A DNA stretch of 64,000 nucleotides, taken from Callipepla californica brunnescens. Lineage: Eukaryota; Chordata; Aves; Galliformes; Odontophoridae. The stretch covers positions 28,617,105 to 28,681,104 of the forward strand of contig JALIRH010000006.1 in assembly GCA_023055505.1 (NCBI GenBank). The letters are read 5' to 3'. Numbering within the stretch: position 1 is the stretch's first letter; each line of letters starts with the position of its first letter. A model generated the notes under the pieces. It made no database searches, was not told where the DNA came from, and saw only the letters and a list, made by a program, of their open reading frames with translations. The position numbers and the translations under genes are program-made. Of the stretch, positions 38,371 through 52,107 are shown in pieces.

Positions 38371-38482
38371 AAGCTCAATGCAGACCTGGTGTAGGGAACC
38401 TGCTTTGGCAGGGGGGTTGGACTCGATGATCTCTTGAGGTCCCTTCCAACCCCTGTGATTCTATGATTCTATGATCTTATGA
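38371..38482 (+). mobile_element. CR1 LINE 3' terminus, sense
   Basis: The text runs AAGCTCAATGCAGACCTGG, 'GCTTTGGCAGGGGGGTTGG', ACTCGATGATCTCTTGAGG and TCCCTTCCAACCCCTGTG, then the tandem tail ATTCTATG ATTCTATG ATCTTATG. This is the best preserved CR1 tail in the window and suggests a younger copy than the others. It is a very short 5'-truncated insertion of about 110 bp. The sequence just upstream may be a little more CR1, decayed past recognition. Confidence 0.95.
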
Positions 38483-40476
38483 TCTGCAACCATAGTAAAA
38501 AATTTCTGTTCCTGTATGCTCCAAAGAGTAAAGAAAAGTCAATTTGTGAAGATACAATCAAGTACAAAAATCCCAGCCCAAACCTTCTGGTGACTGGTAC
38601 CTCTAAGAGTGTCCAGATCTCCTGTGTAACTACCATTAGGTTTCAGAGGTGCTCTGACAGTAACTATGCACTCAGGAGTGTTCCAGAATCAAGTGTTCTA
38701 CAGATACATAAGAAGCCAGCAGATAATAAAAAGGAGGCACATTTATAAGGTTATCTGTCTATACATAAAATCCTCTTTTGTAGAGCACTCCTATGACAAC
38801 CTTCACCAATGGGGCCAGATGATGCTGCTTTAGTGTACTTAATATTTGCTGTGGGGTCTTGCACGACTAATTACATTATTGGTACTGCACTGCATGAAGC
38901 TCACATGTACGACTCCTACGCTATCCTTACAACTTCCTATGGGTTGGACCTAAAGGCAGGGCAGGTATGAGCTCAGAGGGCCAGGGAGGTGAGCAGACAG
39001 GAGCAATGCAAGGAGCTCATTTGTGAGCCCCTGGAGACCAGAAGAGAGCAGCTCCCTATTGCATTCTGGCAGTGAAATTACTCAGCATTTTGTGCCCTCT
39101 TGCTAATTAAAGCACATCTTTATGCACTTTCATTTATATTTTCAGAAGCTTTAATGTGTGAGAACTGTCTTCCTTAGTTTGCTTCATCATTAATGTTGCC
39201 TCTGTTATTCTTTTAGCTATGAGTTGCTAAGGGAAACAGCCCTTTGCCCCCTCTATTCTCACACCTGAGATGTTAAGGGAAACAAAGCTTAATGTATGAA
39301 ATACAGGCTGTGTTCTTCTGAAACGTGATTATATAATTAATCCCAAAAGGAAAAAAAATATAAAAATAGAGTTATAAAACAATAGTAAGCCAAGTCTGCA
39401 GACCAGAGATAGTACTAGTACTCACTTAAATTAGAAAATAATTCCTCAGGCTCAATTAAAAAAAAATAGTAGGCAAAAAATATGATTTAACAGATGTATT
39501 TTACAAAGTGTGTTTTTGTTCCTAAAGTTTCTGGCTAAAGTTCAAGATCACAGTTTAGATAAACTGCCCCTACATTCCCACAAGACACAATTCCTTTTTC
39601 CCTTGAGAGAAACAAAAAGTCAACAGAAGACACTATTGAACCATTAGATCAGTACCCAGATCTAGCCAGGCTTTGGAAAAGGAAAGTATGCAGCCACATT
39701 GCCTTAAAGATCCCTATTTAGAAATTTAAAGCATAACAGGATGAGAATAAAGGTAATACTGTGAAAGGATTTCAGTGGATAGAAAAGAATCAAACATCCA
39801 ATGGCAAAATGCTGATGAAAATAAAGATAATTGTGGAAAGATGATTAGATGCTGCAAAAAGAAAAGAACATTACACACCAATATGAAAAAGAAAAGTAAT
39901 CCTTTTTTGATTAATCCAGGCTTTTACTATATTTCACTTCTCCTACATTAGCTGAAATATTTCAGTACACTTAAAATCCCCTGGTACTCATTGTCTTCAG
40001 TGCTTGATGAAAATTGAAAACACCATATAAACTTATGATGTTTGCTTGTTATTCTCTGTTTCTTATAACACTCCATGTTGATGAGCTATACAATCAGGAT
40101 ATTTCATCTGATTTTTTTTCCCCTATCAGTACAATGAGTACATTTCAAATCGAGTTTGGTATTCACTTCCTGATTTTTTTGGAGGTCATACAAAGGCAAT
40201 ATCTACATTGTCATCTCATTTCATTCCTTGAGGAGAATGTATTTTGTTTGCACCAACAGAGATCTCCCACTAAGGTACAATAGAGAAGAACATTGTCCTA
40301 CTGTGATTAAAGCTGTGTTCAGGGCAGCAGTTCCATTTGGCAAAGGATTTTGAGACTCTGACCTTTATCTTCCGCTCAAATTGCAATTGCCTCCTCCCCC
40401 GCCCCTCAATGCATGAGTTGTCTTTGAAATAAGAGAAAAGCAAAACAAAAAAATGTTTTCAGGCAGATCAATAATG
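38483..40476. other. non-coding DNA, no gene seen
   Basis: AT-rich and unique, with no gene or recognisable transposon. Several A-rich stretches occur between 39340 and 39490. Confidence 0.55.
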
Positions 40477-40650
<174 letters not shown>

Positions 40651-41580
40651 AAGCAGTCTTGAAACTTAGTGCTGGAAGTGACTTGCAGAGTGAATGACCA
40701 TGCATAGGGAAGCACTGGTTGGTGAAATCAAGCCATTCCCCAGATAGACGTCGCCAGCAGAGGACCTCCACTATGGACTTTGCTTGCCTGGTTTCCCAGC
40801 AGCTGGCTGGCACAGTCAGTGGGACACTGAAGCTTCAGGGAACCACAGAGTTTTGCACTCCTCAGCTCCCTTCAAAGCAGGACAGGAGGCTTGTGTATGC
40901 TCAAACTCTTTGGAAGCCCTGGGAATTTTAGAGCCACCAGGAAGTCAGGCTCAGCTCTGCAGCTGAGTGTCTGGACACTGTTACATCCCTGGTTTGTGCT
41001 AGTGCTATTGGGGCTCCTGGGGTCTTTGCATGATATCATCCTCCAGACAGAGATGAGAGAGAACCAGGTGCCTGTAAGCTATGCAAGTTGATCAGCTGCC
41101 TCTGGGAATGCGCTCTCTGAGTGTATGCAGTTTATGTCTTATTTTCCCTAGGTAAACCCAATGGGTGTGTCCTTTGTGCTGAAGAGATTCTCTTCTCACC
41201 CTAAGGTGCCTGTATTCATCTTGAAGCAGACATTCTGAATTTTGAATAGCAATACTTATGACATGAAACCCAGTTTAAAACAAAACACTTTCTTTTATTT
41301 TTAAATTGAGACATCAAAAATCCTCATGTAAAATACTGAAAATGTAGTGTAAAAAATATTTCCCATTTGTCTTCCAGAACCTTATTTTTGCCAATGTATT
41401 TTATGAAACTGTATATCTTTGGTGAGTGATGGCGTGCCAAGGTGTTGGGGTCCAGATTTAGCTACAGCTATGTCAGCCGCTGCCACGCTGGAACTTAAGA
41501 AGAGTTGAGTTGGGCAAAATGCCATGGTTGGAAAATCCTATAGATTTCTGTTTCTTTCAAAGATTCATCTGGCCAGTGAC

Positions 41581-41610
41581 AGGAAAATGGAGCTCAGGAA
41601 AATGGAGCTC
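41581..41610. repeat. exact 15-bp tandem duplication
   Basis: AGGAAAATGGAGCTC is repeated twice without a mismatch. Probably a recent slippage duplication; no function is visible. Confidence 0.9.
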
Positions 41611-43550
41611 ACTCTGTATCCAAGCCCATGAGTTTGATTTACCCCTGCAGAACCTTGCAAATATGTTTGGAGCCGTGTGAGTTTAGTCAGTCTGGCAAGA
41701 CAGCTCATTCTGCCATTCCCCAGGAAAGTGTTTAAGCACATGCCTAACAAGAGCATGCGATGGGTCCCATTGAGGGCTGCAAAGGATGTTTCTGCAGAGC
41801 CTGGTTCTACAAAAGACATCTGGGGAACACATTCGACCGCGTGAACTGTTACAAGTGGTGCAGGTAGGGCTGCAGCACAGTCTCAGTTGGGGTTGTGTCT
41901 AATGATGTACGCATATATCATCAAGCATAATGGGGCCATGACCTGCCCTAATAGCTGCACACGCACATACGGAGCCTGCATGAGAAGAGCGTTGTTTGAG
42001 CTGCGATGCAGAAGCTCTCAGGGATGACTTGTGGCCCATCCGAGCTGGAGTTACTTAATCCACTGCCAGAGGGCAGAGGAGTTGCGGTGTAATGGGGTAA
42101 TTTATCTTCAGGCAGGGCAACTGAGGGACTAATACTGGGAGTCAGCCTTCCTTGAAAAAGCTGAGAAAGGAAAAGGTTCTCTTTACTCTGTTTTGCTAAG
42201 AACTTGAAACCATTTGTGAATTTTGCCAACTTTTGTCCAGAAGAATGTCAAATCAGTAAATACATTACTAGTATGTTCTATTTACAGTATCACTTATAAG
42301 CTTTTTCAACCTCAGGTTACCAGGTAGACACAGACTGCATCTGGCATTGTCTTCTTATCTTTGAATATAATTATGGTCTTTAAACAATAAACATTTTTAC
42401 TACATCCCCAGCATTAGCACATGGTCAATAAGGATGAAACCAAACAACAAGTTAAAGTTTTCGCATCCAGACGTAAAATTAATTAACATCAACTTCACAA
42501 CTCATTCTTCCTTCAAAGAGTTTTAGGAATTAAAGTTTATTTTAATGCCAAAATAATAGCCTCAGATGTATTGTGCTGTGTTTGGCCTTCTTTTGGTGGG
42601 AGAAGACAACTTGAAATATCACTAAACCAGAATTACTAGTCATGCTTTTTTTTTGCAATTTTATAAGATCTTTGCAGTGCAATGGACATGGTTGCACAGA
42701 ATAATTTTTGACAGAGAATGGAGACCTGATATCCTAAACAGCTATTGCGGCATAGATGTTACCCTCAGCACATACAATTGTGCAGCCACAACTTGGAGCC
42801 TCCTTACTGGCAAAGCTGTGATGCAGAGAACAGTATGAAATGTTACAGGCTCAGTATTTTTTCATAACTCGACTTTGACAGGAAACACAGGTGCTCCCGA
42901 CTCTCACAAGATGCAGCCCACTTTGTTTTAGTATTCAGTATACAGCTTGTTGAGTTAGGGATGTCATCTTGGTTGTTAAAATGGAATGTCGACAGCGTAT
43001 ATGAGAAATGCCCTGTTAGCTTACTGTGTCCCAGCCCCAGCTGCTTGGAATTGGCTGGAGACATTTCCAGCTTTTGAAATTAATAATTTGAAAATGATGC
43101 TCTCTCTGGCAGTAATGACTGCATTCTGTCTTCAGAAGTAAAAGGAACTGTTCAGAACAGCAGTTGCTCCATCAAAGTAGGTCTCATTATGTGATATTGT
43201 AATGCACAAGCACAGGTACTAGTGTCATGGATGCTATTTTATAACTACTTAACTGCAGAAGTAATGATACAGCAGAAGGTGGGAGTGAACATTAGCAGCA
43301 ATCTTTATTCTACTCAATGTTCTCGGGTCATATCAGATTTTCTCTTTGTTTTACATTTGCAGCAATGTGCTACTTTAAAGCTCAAGAGCAAAAATCAGAG
43401 CAGCTACTCTCATATGCATAAAATTTGGAATTTTTGCATTTTGGACAAGGACAAGTTTCTGAAATAGTTATGGCATACCTACAAAAATGTTGTAAACTCT
43501 CAGATTCAAGCCTTCGGTAAAGCCTTTTTCAGGGAAAGACTTGAGGTTGC

Positions 43551-43622
43551 TGTTTTTTGTTGTTGTTGCTTTTGTTTGCTTTTTTTTTTTTTTTTTTTGT
43601 TTATTCACTGTTTGTTTTTTTT
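43551..43622. repeat. T-rich low-complexity tract with 19-T run
   Basis: TTTG/TTG-type units (GTTGTTGTTGC) lead into 19 uninterrupted T (43580-43598), followed by GTTTATTCACTGTTTG and eight more T. A simple low-complexity repeat. Confidence 0.8.
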
Positions 43623-46600
43623 ACATTGTCTTAAATTAGAAGGCAACATTAAAAAGCTCTTCACATTTAACTAGTTCCGTGTGCAGATACAGTAATTCCT
43701 TACCAATGCACCGTATAAAACACAGCATTTTATAATGAGATGTGTGCAAGCGCAGAAGCAAAAGGAAAGACATTTGCAGAGGTTGTGGGAAGAAGACCTG
43801 AAAGGCTCACATGGAATTTCAGATCCACATCAAACACTGCAAGCAATAGAAAGTCCTCTATGCATATTTCACAAACAGCCAGTGGCTCCAGTTTTCCAGC
43901 GCCCTGGGTTACATTTAAATCCAAAGGCATAACACTCTCACTGTTTAAATAGATGATCAATCAGAAAGGCCATTCTTGGGTTCACTTACACTCCACATAG
44001 CCATGGTCAACCATTCAGTACCTTTGACCTGACCTTTGAACAGAAAAATGCAAAGACAGCAGCAGCCGCAGTTGGAAAGAAAAGCACCCAACAAAAAGGC
44101 AGCGAAACATTTTCATAACAATAGGAACTGTTTCATAAAATGCTGACGCCGAGTCAGATGCAGAGGTTTGCCTGCTGCATGATGAAACTGCTCACAGAGT
44201 TAGCAAAATTCAAGGGAAGTTTTAATATGAGCAGCTGCTGAAAGCAAAATCTTGCAGGGGTTAACTCACAGCCATGAAAAAATTATGAGGTTAATGACTC
44301 TGGCATGTAATAGAAACTGTCTTTCTGCTGTGATTACGCGAGGATATTGCCTTTGCCATTTTTTAAAGGCAGTGTTCTTGATCTGAAATTGAAAATACCA
44401 TATACATACAGCACAGAAATACGGTGGTAATTCAATCGGTCACATACAGGCCAGCGTTTCTTAAATCAGAGCTTTGAAATGAATGTGTCTCTCAGATCTG
44501 GCATGTGTTTGTTACTTGTATGGGTTTCTAGAGGTATTGTGATTAAAATACCTATTTGCCAATTGCCTCATTTGTCTTGGTTTATCAGATTACAAGATTA
44601 AATTACACTCTTCCGAGCTTTAAGGGAGTCTCGATGTAATTCACTTTTTCTCTCTCCATCTCTCTCACTGAGATTACATTAATTTCTAATTATGTGAATA
44701 AACTTTGAATTTATTTCATGGAAAAGTAATCAAGATGCTGTTCTCAAATGAAATATCTAGGAAATTATATGGTAGGTGTTTTCAGTCACGGGACTCTGTG
44801 TTTGAATTTGGAAATGAGTATAACTTTCGGTGATATTTATGCATTTATTAGTTCTGCAAACAGGTAAACTAAAAGGTTTTTTTTGAAAACTGGGTTCCAC
44901 AATTACTTCTATATTGTAAGAAGGAACTGAGCAATAAGTTTAATAGGGCACATTGCTTGCAATGCCATTTTTTTGTATTTCTGAGCCCATTTCCTGGGAA
45001 ACACATGATGATACACTTGTGATTACACAAAGGTGGTTTGTACAACTAGAATCTTGCCCCAGAAATGAAATAGAGTGAAAAACAGAAGAATGCTGCACGT
45101 AGTAATTGAAGATTTAATGCTATGACTGTGGTGAAAAAATTAGCTTAACATAAATCTTACCAAAGTCATCTTCAATGAGCTCTCAGCTGTGCACACTTCA
45201 CATACTGCTGCATTTCAGAAAGGATTATTTACTTCTTGCAACATATAGGCTCTACTTTTATTTCTGTCAAAGTTTTTAGACATGTGGATCTCTGTTCTTG
45301 ACAAGTCATATTCTGGAAACTAATCTGCAAGTTCTTCAGTTCACACTCATAATGAGATACCACAGCCATTTTGCCACCAGACTCCAAGAGGTATGTCCAC
45401 TCAAAAATAAATACAAGCTTGTGCAAATATCTCTGCCTATATACTGTGGCGGGGCAACAGCAGCTAGCAGACAATTTTGAATATTCATTCCTTTCTTGAA
45501 AAAGCAGATAAATCAGCAGCAGAGATGTGACATGTTAATTCCTCTCCATCTGCTCAGCTCTCCCACTGCTTCTTGCCTCAGTCTTTGGCCTCTCTTTGGG
45601 TGCCACAGGGGCAGGGAGGAGGCCGAGAGCTGCGGTCTCACAGGTTCCTCTTTCCCAGGAGTATCTTCCTGAGTCATCCTGATGAGAACAAATTAGGGAT
45701 AGAGACACTCATCCCATGTCCCCTTTCCTCTCCATATTATCACCCTGTTGAGGATGCTCTTGCAGTGGCTCGCTAGAGGGACTGCCAGGGTGGAGCTCAT
45801 GTTCTCCCTCCAGGGGGATGAAGTGGCTTTTTCCTATCATCTTCCCTTTCCCCAGAGTATCCCCCATCATCAGGAGCTGCCAGTGCAGCAGTGACAAATG
45901 TCCCTGAGCATGCATAGGAGCACACCCCAGAGCACAGGGTGCCAGCCTGGGGAGAGGGGCAAAAGCAATGCCCTGGCAGCCTGGCAAACAGCAGGGCAGC
46001 ATGCCTTTGCTTCATGCTTACAAAGCCTCTGGCAGTCCTGTCCAAACAATCCCGTTGGACAAAAATGCAAACAACTTTACGCACAGGAGGTCTTCTTAAA
46101 AAATGCCTTTCATTTCCAGAAGGGGAAAGATTTGGGGTCTGGGCTGCGATGAATTAGCAAGCTGACCTTTTATCTTGAGAGGCCACCGGTGTTTGAAGAC
46201 AGCCCCGTTCTTGAATGAAATTGCTTTGGGTGGTCTTTGTCTGCTTAGGAAAGAAAATTCTTGTTGTGCTGAAAATAAGGGCATGAGAGTACACAGACAT
46301 AAACAGCAAATTCAATCTCTCCTCAGAGTAAGCGAGGGGGCCTTAGGCCAAAACAGAGGTGCATTAATGAGCTTACATCAGCCAAAGGAAATGACTAAGT
46401 ACCTGTGAGTTATTTCGGTATTAACTGTGATTGTCATGTATGGCTCTATTGATTTAATGTAATAGAAAATGCACAGCACGATAAAATAAGGTATTAATAT
46501 CCTTTTATCAGCCAAAAGTAATTTTCAGGCCTGAATATATTGTGCGTGTATGAGATTGAAACTCGCTGACAAATTCTGAGAGAATTACTCTCATTATTGG

Positions 46601-48800
46601 CAATTTGAAGTAAAAATGGGAATAATGATACAGTTTATGTCCATTTGCACACCTCCCTCCATCAGAAACTTTTGTGTACCACAGATTTGTACAGAGTAGG
46701 AAACAGAGGAGCTCTGTAGCAAATCCCAAGCCTTCCTTTTCTCATATCCATCTCTGCAGAAAAAGAGTATTTAGGGAATTTGGGGACATGGTGCAGATCA
46801 TTGCACAACACAGACTATCCCTGTTGACAGATTCTGGGGAGTCTTTGTGTTTCTGTGCCCCCTCTTACCACGATACAGAGTAGTGTGTCTGATCACGTTA
46901 CTCTCTGTTACCATATGCCACTCAAAAAATAAATTTTAGTAAGTCGGAGCAGTACAGCAAGCTTGCTGGCTCCCCAACCTGCTTTGACATATGCAGGAGA
47001 AGATTTAAAGCTGCCAGGTTGTTGGATGGTTGCCATGGGATTTCAAAGGGGGGGAGAGAAATCCCCCTGGCATGATGCAGATGGACGGCATGCTGCAGCG
47101 GCTGGCTGACCTTTTCTCAGGGTACCCCTCTGAGAAAGCACCCCTGAAGATCTTGGTTAATATTATTACATTTAAGCCTTATTTACCTTGACATTTTGGG
47201 CAAGCTGGATGAGGAACTGCGCATATGATGTTAGTCTAAAGCAACATGCAGACAAACACCTGAACTGCTGTCTGAACGTCCTGGCTGACCAGGGCGAGTG
47301 CAACTCATCCCCCCAGGGTAAATACACAATGCAATCCACGTGGGAGCCCTACATGCATGCCCTTGCCATGTCTGCTTTCTATTTGGCTAAACGCACATGA
47401 AGCTGTCACCAGTGCTCCCGCTTTGGTTGACCTCTGTGCTATTTGAACTATTTGTCTTGCCGGTTGGAAATTTTCTGAGCAAAATAGCCTAATTGGCCTT
47501 GATTAACAAGCATCTGGTGCAAGTACAAATGGTTATTTGAGCAATAATGAGAAAGAACATGGGGAAGCAAGTTGGCGGCCTAATTTCTTGCAATTGTTCC
47601 ATTCCCCATCCCCAGCTGCTGAATTCCTTTTTCTGGCAAAGCGGGGAAGGCGTTTCTCTGCAAGCAGCGGGGAGCTCTGCCTTGTTAAACCAAACCCATG
47701 CCATTTTTTTTCATTGCTTTGCCATGCAAACAGGGCTCTCCAGCACAGCAATTCATGGGACCCTCAGCATGAGAGCATGTGAAACTGGACTGTGTCTTTT
47801 GCAGCCACACTCATCAGAGAAAATGTTAAATATTGCAAAAGCTGCATTTGTTTCCCTTTTATCTTCTTACCTAATCTTAAGCCTGTGAAATGCCTGTTCA
47901 TAAATAATGCCTACAACACATGTGCCTCAGATGATTAAAGCTTGGGATTTAGAACTGTGTAAGTAAATAAGCTTTCTGAAACTCCCAGCTACAAATAACT
48001 CATTGTAGGTTCAGAAATTTATTTCTTATTTTCTTTAGCTGGGCGGGCTATTTCACATTCCCTCAGAGGGGAAATAGCTCTCCTTTCTCACATATGTCTG
48101 TATACAGAGAGATATTTTCTGACTTTTCCAGTGGTGTGACTGTACGTAAGAGCTGCATAAATTATTTGGGACCTGTGGGAAGAAAAGCCTTTGCACTGCC
48201 TTAAACTTGTATAAAATTATCAGCAGGTATGACGTAGAAGTATAATGCATTTGTAATAAATGTGGTATATGTATCTTGTATATGTATACACATATAAAAC
48301 TGCTCACCTTTGCCAGACAATTCGATCATGGCATGAAGACTTCTATGGAGAACTGATTTCATCATAAAACACTACTATAGTGTAGAACACTGTATAGGTG
48401 TTAGCTAGCTCCTTTATCTCTCTGATCAGCAATGAAGGCATGGAAAGATAAACTTGAGAAATCTCTAGTGTTTTGTCCAGTGGGGCTCAGAAAAACCTGA
48501 GGTCTTTTTCAGAAATGTTAGGAGGAGGATGATTTGATTTCTTGATGAAAGCCAAAATTGAAATCTTTAAAACTTGTCACTGATGAGGAAAAATGAAGTC
48601 TTTCTGAACTGTCAGCATTTCAGTGCGAGAACATGTCTCCCTGAGCAGCACTGATCTCAATGTTCCCTGTCTCACAGGCTCATACCTCCCATTATGGACC
48701 AACAGACCCATTACGGGTCTGGATTAGACTTCTGTAGCTGCACAGGTTTGCTTTCTTCTTCTGTTTTTTATCCAGCCTAAGCTTTTGCTACACACATTTG

Positions 48801-48824
48801 TAATATTGTTAATAAACAATATTA
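48801..48824. repeat. perfect AT-rich palindrome (10-bp arms, 4-nt loop)
   Basis: TAATATTGTT is followed by AATA and then AACAATATTA, its exact reverse complement. Related partial arms continue to the right (AACAATTGATC, ATTGTTTATAAAAAATATTA), so the 48.8-48.87 kb region is rich in AT inverted repeats. It could extrude a hairpin. It lacks a following T-run and is not a bacterial-type terminator. Confidence 0.85.
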
Positions 48825-51800
48825 ACAATTGATCTATTGTTTATAAAAAATATTACGATAAATATTTTGCATTTCTGTTAGGCATACTTAAAAGCATAGG
48901 CAGTATCTCCCCTAGAGCTTGAGGCGCTGCATGACACATACTGCTACAATGGAGAGATGCACAAGTCCAAGCTTCTGCAAGTACTGTACATCACCCTCAC
49001 AGTACTAAGAAAATATTGATTTTATCATAATTGTTTTGAAAATGAAAACAAACAAACAAAAAAAAAAACATATCCAAAACAAGTAATTCTTCAAATACCA
49101 ACGAACCTTGAGTTTAAAAGTTCAGTCTTAGTATGTAGATAGTAACTTCACAGTAGGGCAACAGGAATCAAGTCGGTGCACCGCAGTGTACTGCGGCATG
49201 CATTTCTTTAGGTTTGTGTTTTTAAAAGCATGTGCAGAAATTGATCTGTACTGAATTCCAATAACTGGAACTGAGAGCAGATTTTCATTCTGATTTTTGC
49301 AAAATTAATGTCAGCTCAGCTGCATGGAATGAGCACAGATATGCACTACTCCAACAGATGGTAGCAGTCAGCACGTGTCTTTGTTGAAGGAATCTCTAAT
49401 TGCAGCTTTGCATGCATGAGGAATGGAGACCAGTTTTCCCCAGAGAGCAGGTAAATGTAGAGGCTACCACTGCATCTTCCAGCACCCAAGGCCATCTGAT
49501 GTAGAATGATCTTGCACAGAGTGCCCCATCTGCAACATCCACCTTTATACAGCTCCGCAGTTGCTCTGTGTTGGTAAGCCAACATGATGCGAGCTTTGTA
49601 ATGACTGCTAAGGCTCTTGTTTCCTGTACTACAGCATTATAAATCTCTAGGCTCCACTGCCGCTCTGGTGCTCTGAGGAAGAAGCTGACAAGTAGCAGTT
49701 ACAGTGCCACGTGATGATAACCTCAAGTATAAAAGTGCCGTGATAACATTTAGTCAAGATAGGCCTACAAGAGACAAAAATGTGCTTCTGTGTTTGAGAG
49801 ATTACCAGCTGGGGAAGGCAGAATTGTCAAGATAAAATGTCTAAGAAATGAGGTGTTTAAAAGAGAGTATGGGATATCCATCTTTCACTAAGATACATTA
49901 GGAAGCCATTAAAGAAGAGGTAAAGAAGTTTATAGTAGAATTTGCCAGAGACAGAAGTGTGTAAGCCCTACCATTTAAGCCTGATAATTGACAGAGCAGC
50001 ACATCTGCAGCAGCTGAAAGATGCCTTTCTAAACAGCAATTCACTAAAGGGATGGAGGGGCTGGGAATTGAACTAAATGGATCACTTCAGAAGCAAGCAG
50101 TCTGGGCCCTTTCATTCACTCTGCTTCTTACCAGTCAAAAAGGAGCATTAAAGCTTTTCACTGAAAACTGTGTCTCTCTTTTTTGTTTTCTCAGAAGGCC
50201 TGGGGGGAAATTTGAAGGGTGTTCTGCAGTTGGTTCAAAAACTAGAGGAGTCCACCAGCTTTCAGCTCATAATTGCAAAGCAGCAAAATATGTAGTTGGA
50301 TTTTTTGTTTTGTTTTGTGTTTTTTGTTTTTTTTTTTATATATGCAAATCTTTCCTCAGCTTCCTCCTCACACCCCAAGGATATGATGTGTGCTTATGTG
50401 TAATTTAATATTCTGAGCAAAGGTTTTATTTAGATAGCAAAGAAACCTATACAGATATCAGAGCTTTGTCATTCCATTCCAAATCTGTTCTTTTTCTCTT
50501 CATTCCTGTGTTTTTAAGCTTCAGAAGTAAAAATTTATTAGTACAAAATATCCTCCTTTTAGCCTATGGATTTGGAAGAATCACCTTTCTTCTCTAACCT
50601 TGAGTCTCAAATATAATGTAGCCTTGGATCTCCTGGAAAATTTGGAAATACAAGGAACAAAGTGAAAAAGAATTCAAGTGGTGATAAAAATCTACTGTCT
50701 TTCATTAGGGAACATCTTTATTTCTGTTGTGAACCTACTTTAGAGGCACCAACAGCAAAGTCCAGAAGATTCAAAGGGGATGAGGCTTGCGTTCTTCCTG
50801 AATCCAAAATTATCTCCTGTCTTTGATCAAAAACAACACATTTCACCTAAACTGCAAGGCCATGTGTTTGCTTTGACTGTTGGAGTGGGATTAATTAGAT
50901 AATTTTTAGCTACCTAAAGGATGAAATAGACACTAAAGTTTTCTGTAATATGAGGAATACAGATATATTCAAGTCTCACTCACCATTTTATTTTGCCACT
51001 ATATAGTTGAAAAACTCAGTATTACTTAAACACCTGAGCTACCCATTCTTTCTTGCTATTAAAAGTTCACAGGCCTAAAATGCAGGGAACTATCTGTAAT
51101 GGAGATTACCCAAGATTACGAAACCAAAATCAGGGTTTACAGAGCTGACCTGGCTCATCCATGCTTGAAATATAGTTAAATCTGACAGCAAGATGAAATT
51201 TATTTTTATATTAATTTATTCTTTGAGTTATTTATTTTCCAGCATTAACTTCCTATCACATTCCTTTTTCTTTCAACATCAGCTGGAGCTGTGACTAAGA
51301 AATTATTCTTACCTATGAGCATCCTTTCTGATTACAGGGAAGTGATACAGCATTTTAATACCTGACATTGTGATTTTCGTTTTGTTCTAGATTTTCAGGA
51401 GATTCAACTATGTGATGAATGTTTTCAAGCAGCAAATTCTTCATGCTCCCAGTTCTGTGTTAAAGTGTCACTTGGCTGATGGTTTTATGTCCAATTAATT
51501 CTTTATTTTGTCTTCAGAATGCTTTCTGGTACAAATCCTCTTGTGAAGGCTCACCAAAAGCTCCTCTCTGCAGAATGTCAAGCTGAAGGAGTGTGGCAGT
51601 GCTATATGGCTTACAAACTAACTGCACAGTCTTAAGCATTGGAAGAAATTTTAAAGGAAGAAGCTTTCATCAGCAGTCTTAAGAAAACTATATTTACACT
51701 CTGAAGAGCAAGGCCAAGTCCAGATGCAGCCAGGGTAAGCAGTTGCTTGGCTTGGGGAGGAAATGAGCCCACATCTTGCTGCCTCCCTGGTCAGTGCCAG

Positions 51801-52107
51801 AGGGACAGAGGCCAGGCTGGTGGCCCAGCCAAGAGTGAGTTTAGGATGTGTGAGGGAACAGCCACTGCTGGCATAGAAGACAGGAGGTAGGGAGCTGAGC
51901 ATCTCCCGGCACTCTGGCAATGCCAGCTGTGTCTCCTGTCCCAGCCAGAGGCAATGGCAGAAAGCCTCCTTCTTCAAGGCCTGTGCTGGGCATCTGGCCC
52001 AAGTGTGTTTGTACTCCTTCCTGTCTACCTCCTGCTGGCAGCAGAGGCCCACATTCAGGCTTAGCATGGCTAGGAAGTCTTGAACCAGCTCTGCATCAGT
52101 GTAGCTG

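Larger units (their letters stand above)
40651..52107. other. long non-coding stretch, no gene seen
   Basis: About 11.5 kb without a recognised gene or transposon. It contains an exact 15-bp tandem duplication at 41581-41610, a T-rich tract at 43551-43622 and an AT palindrome at 48801-48824. An A-rich CAAA tract lies near 49045-49070 and a TTTTG-rich stretch near 50299-50338. Segments around 41.95-42.24, 43.99-44.76 and 46.4-46.65 kb are complex and repeat-free, with many TAAT/ATTA cores, and are the likeliest places for conserved regulatory sequence. A 186-codon minus-strand frame (51651-52211) begins inside the next CR1 tail and has no known domain. Confidence 0.5.

Noticed and set aside
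48801..48824. Bacterial-type terminator or replication origin
   Set aside because: The window is vertebrate; the palindrome has AT-only arms and no functional context.
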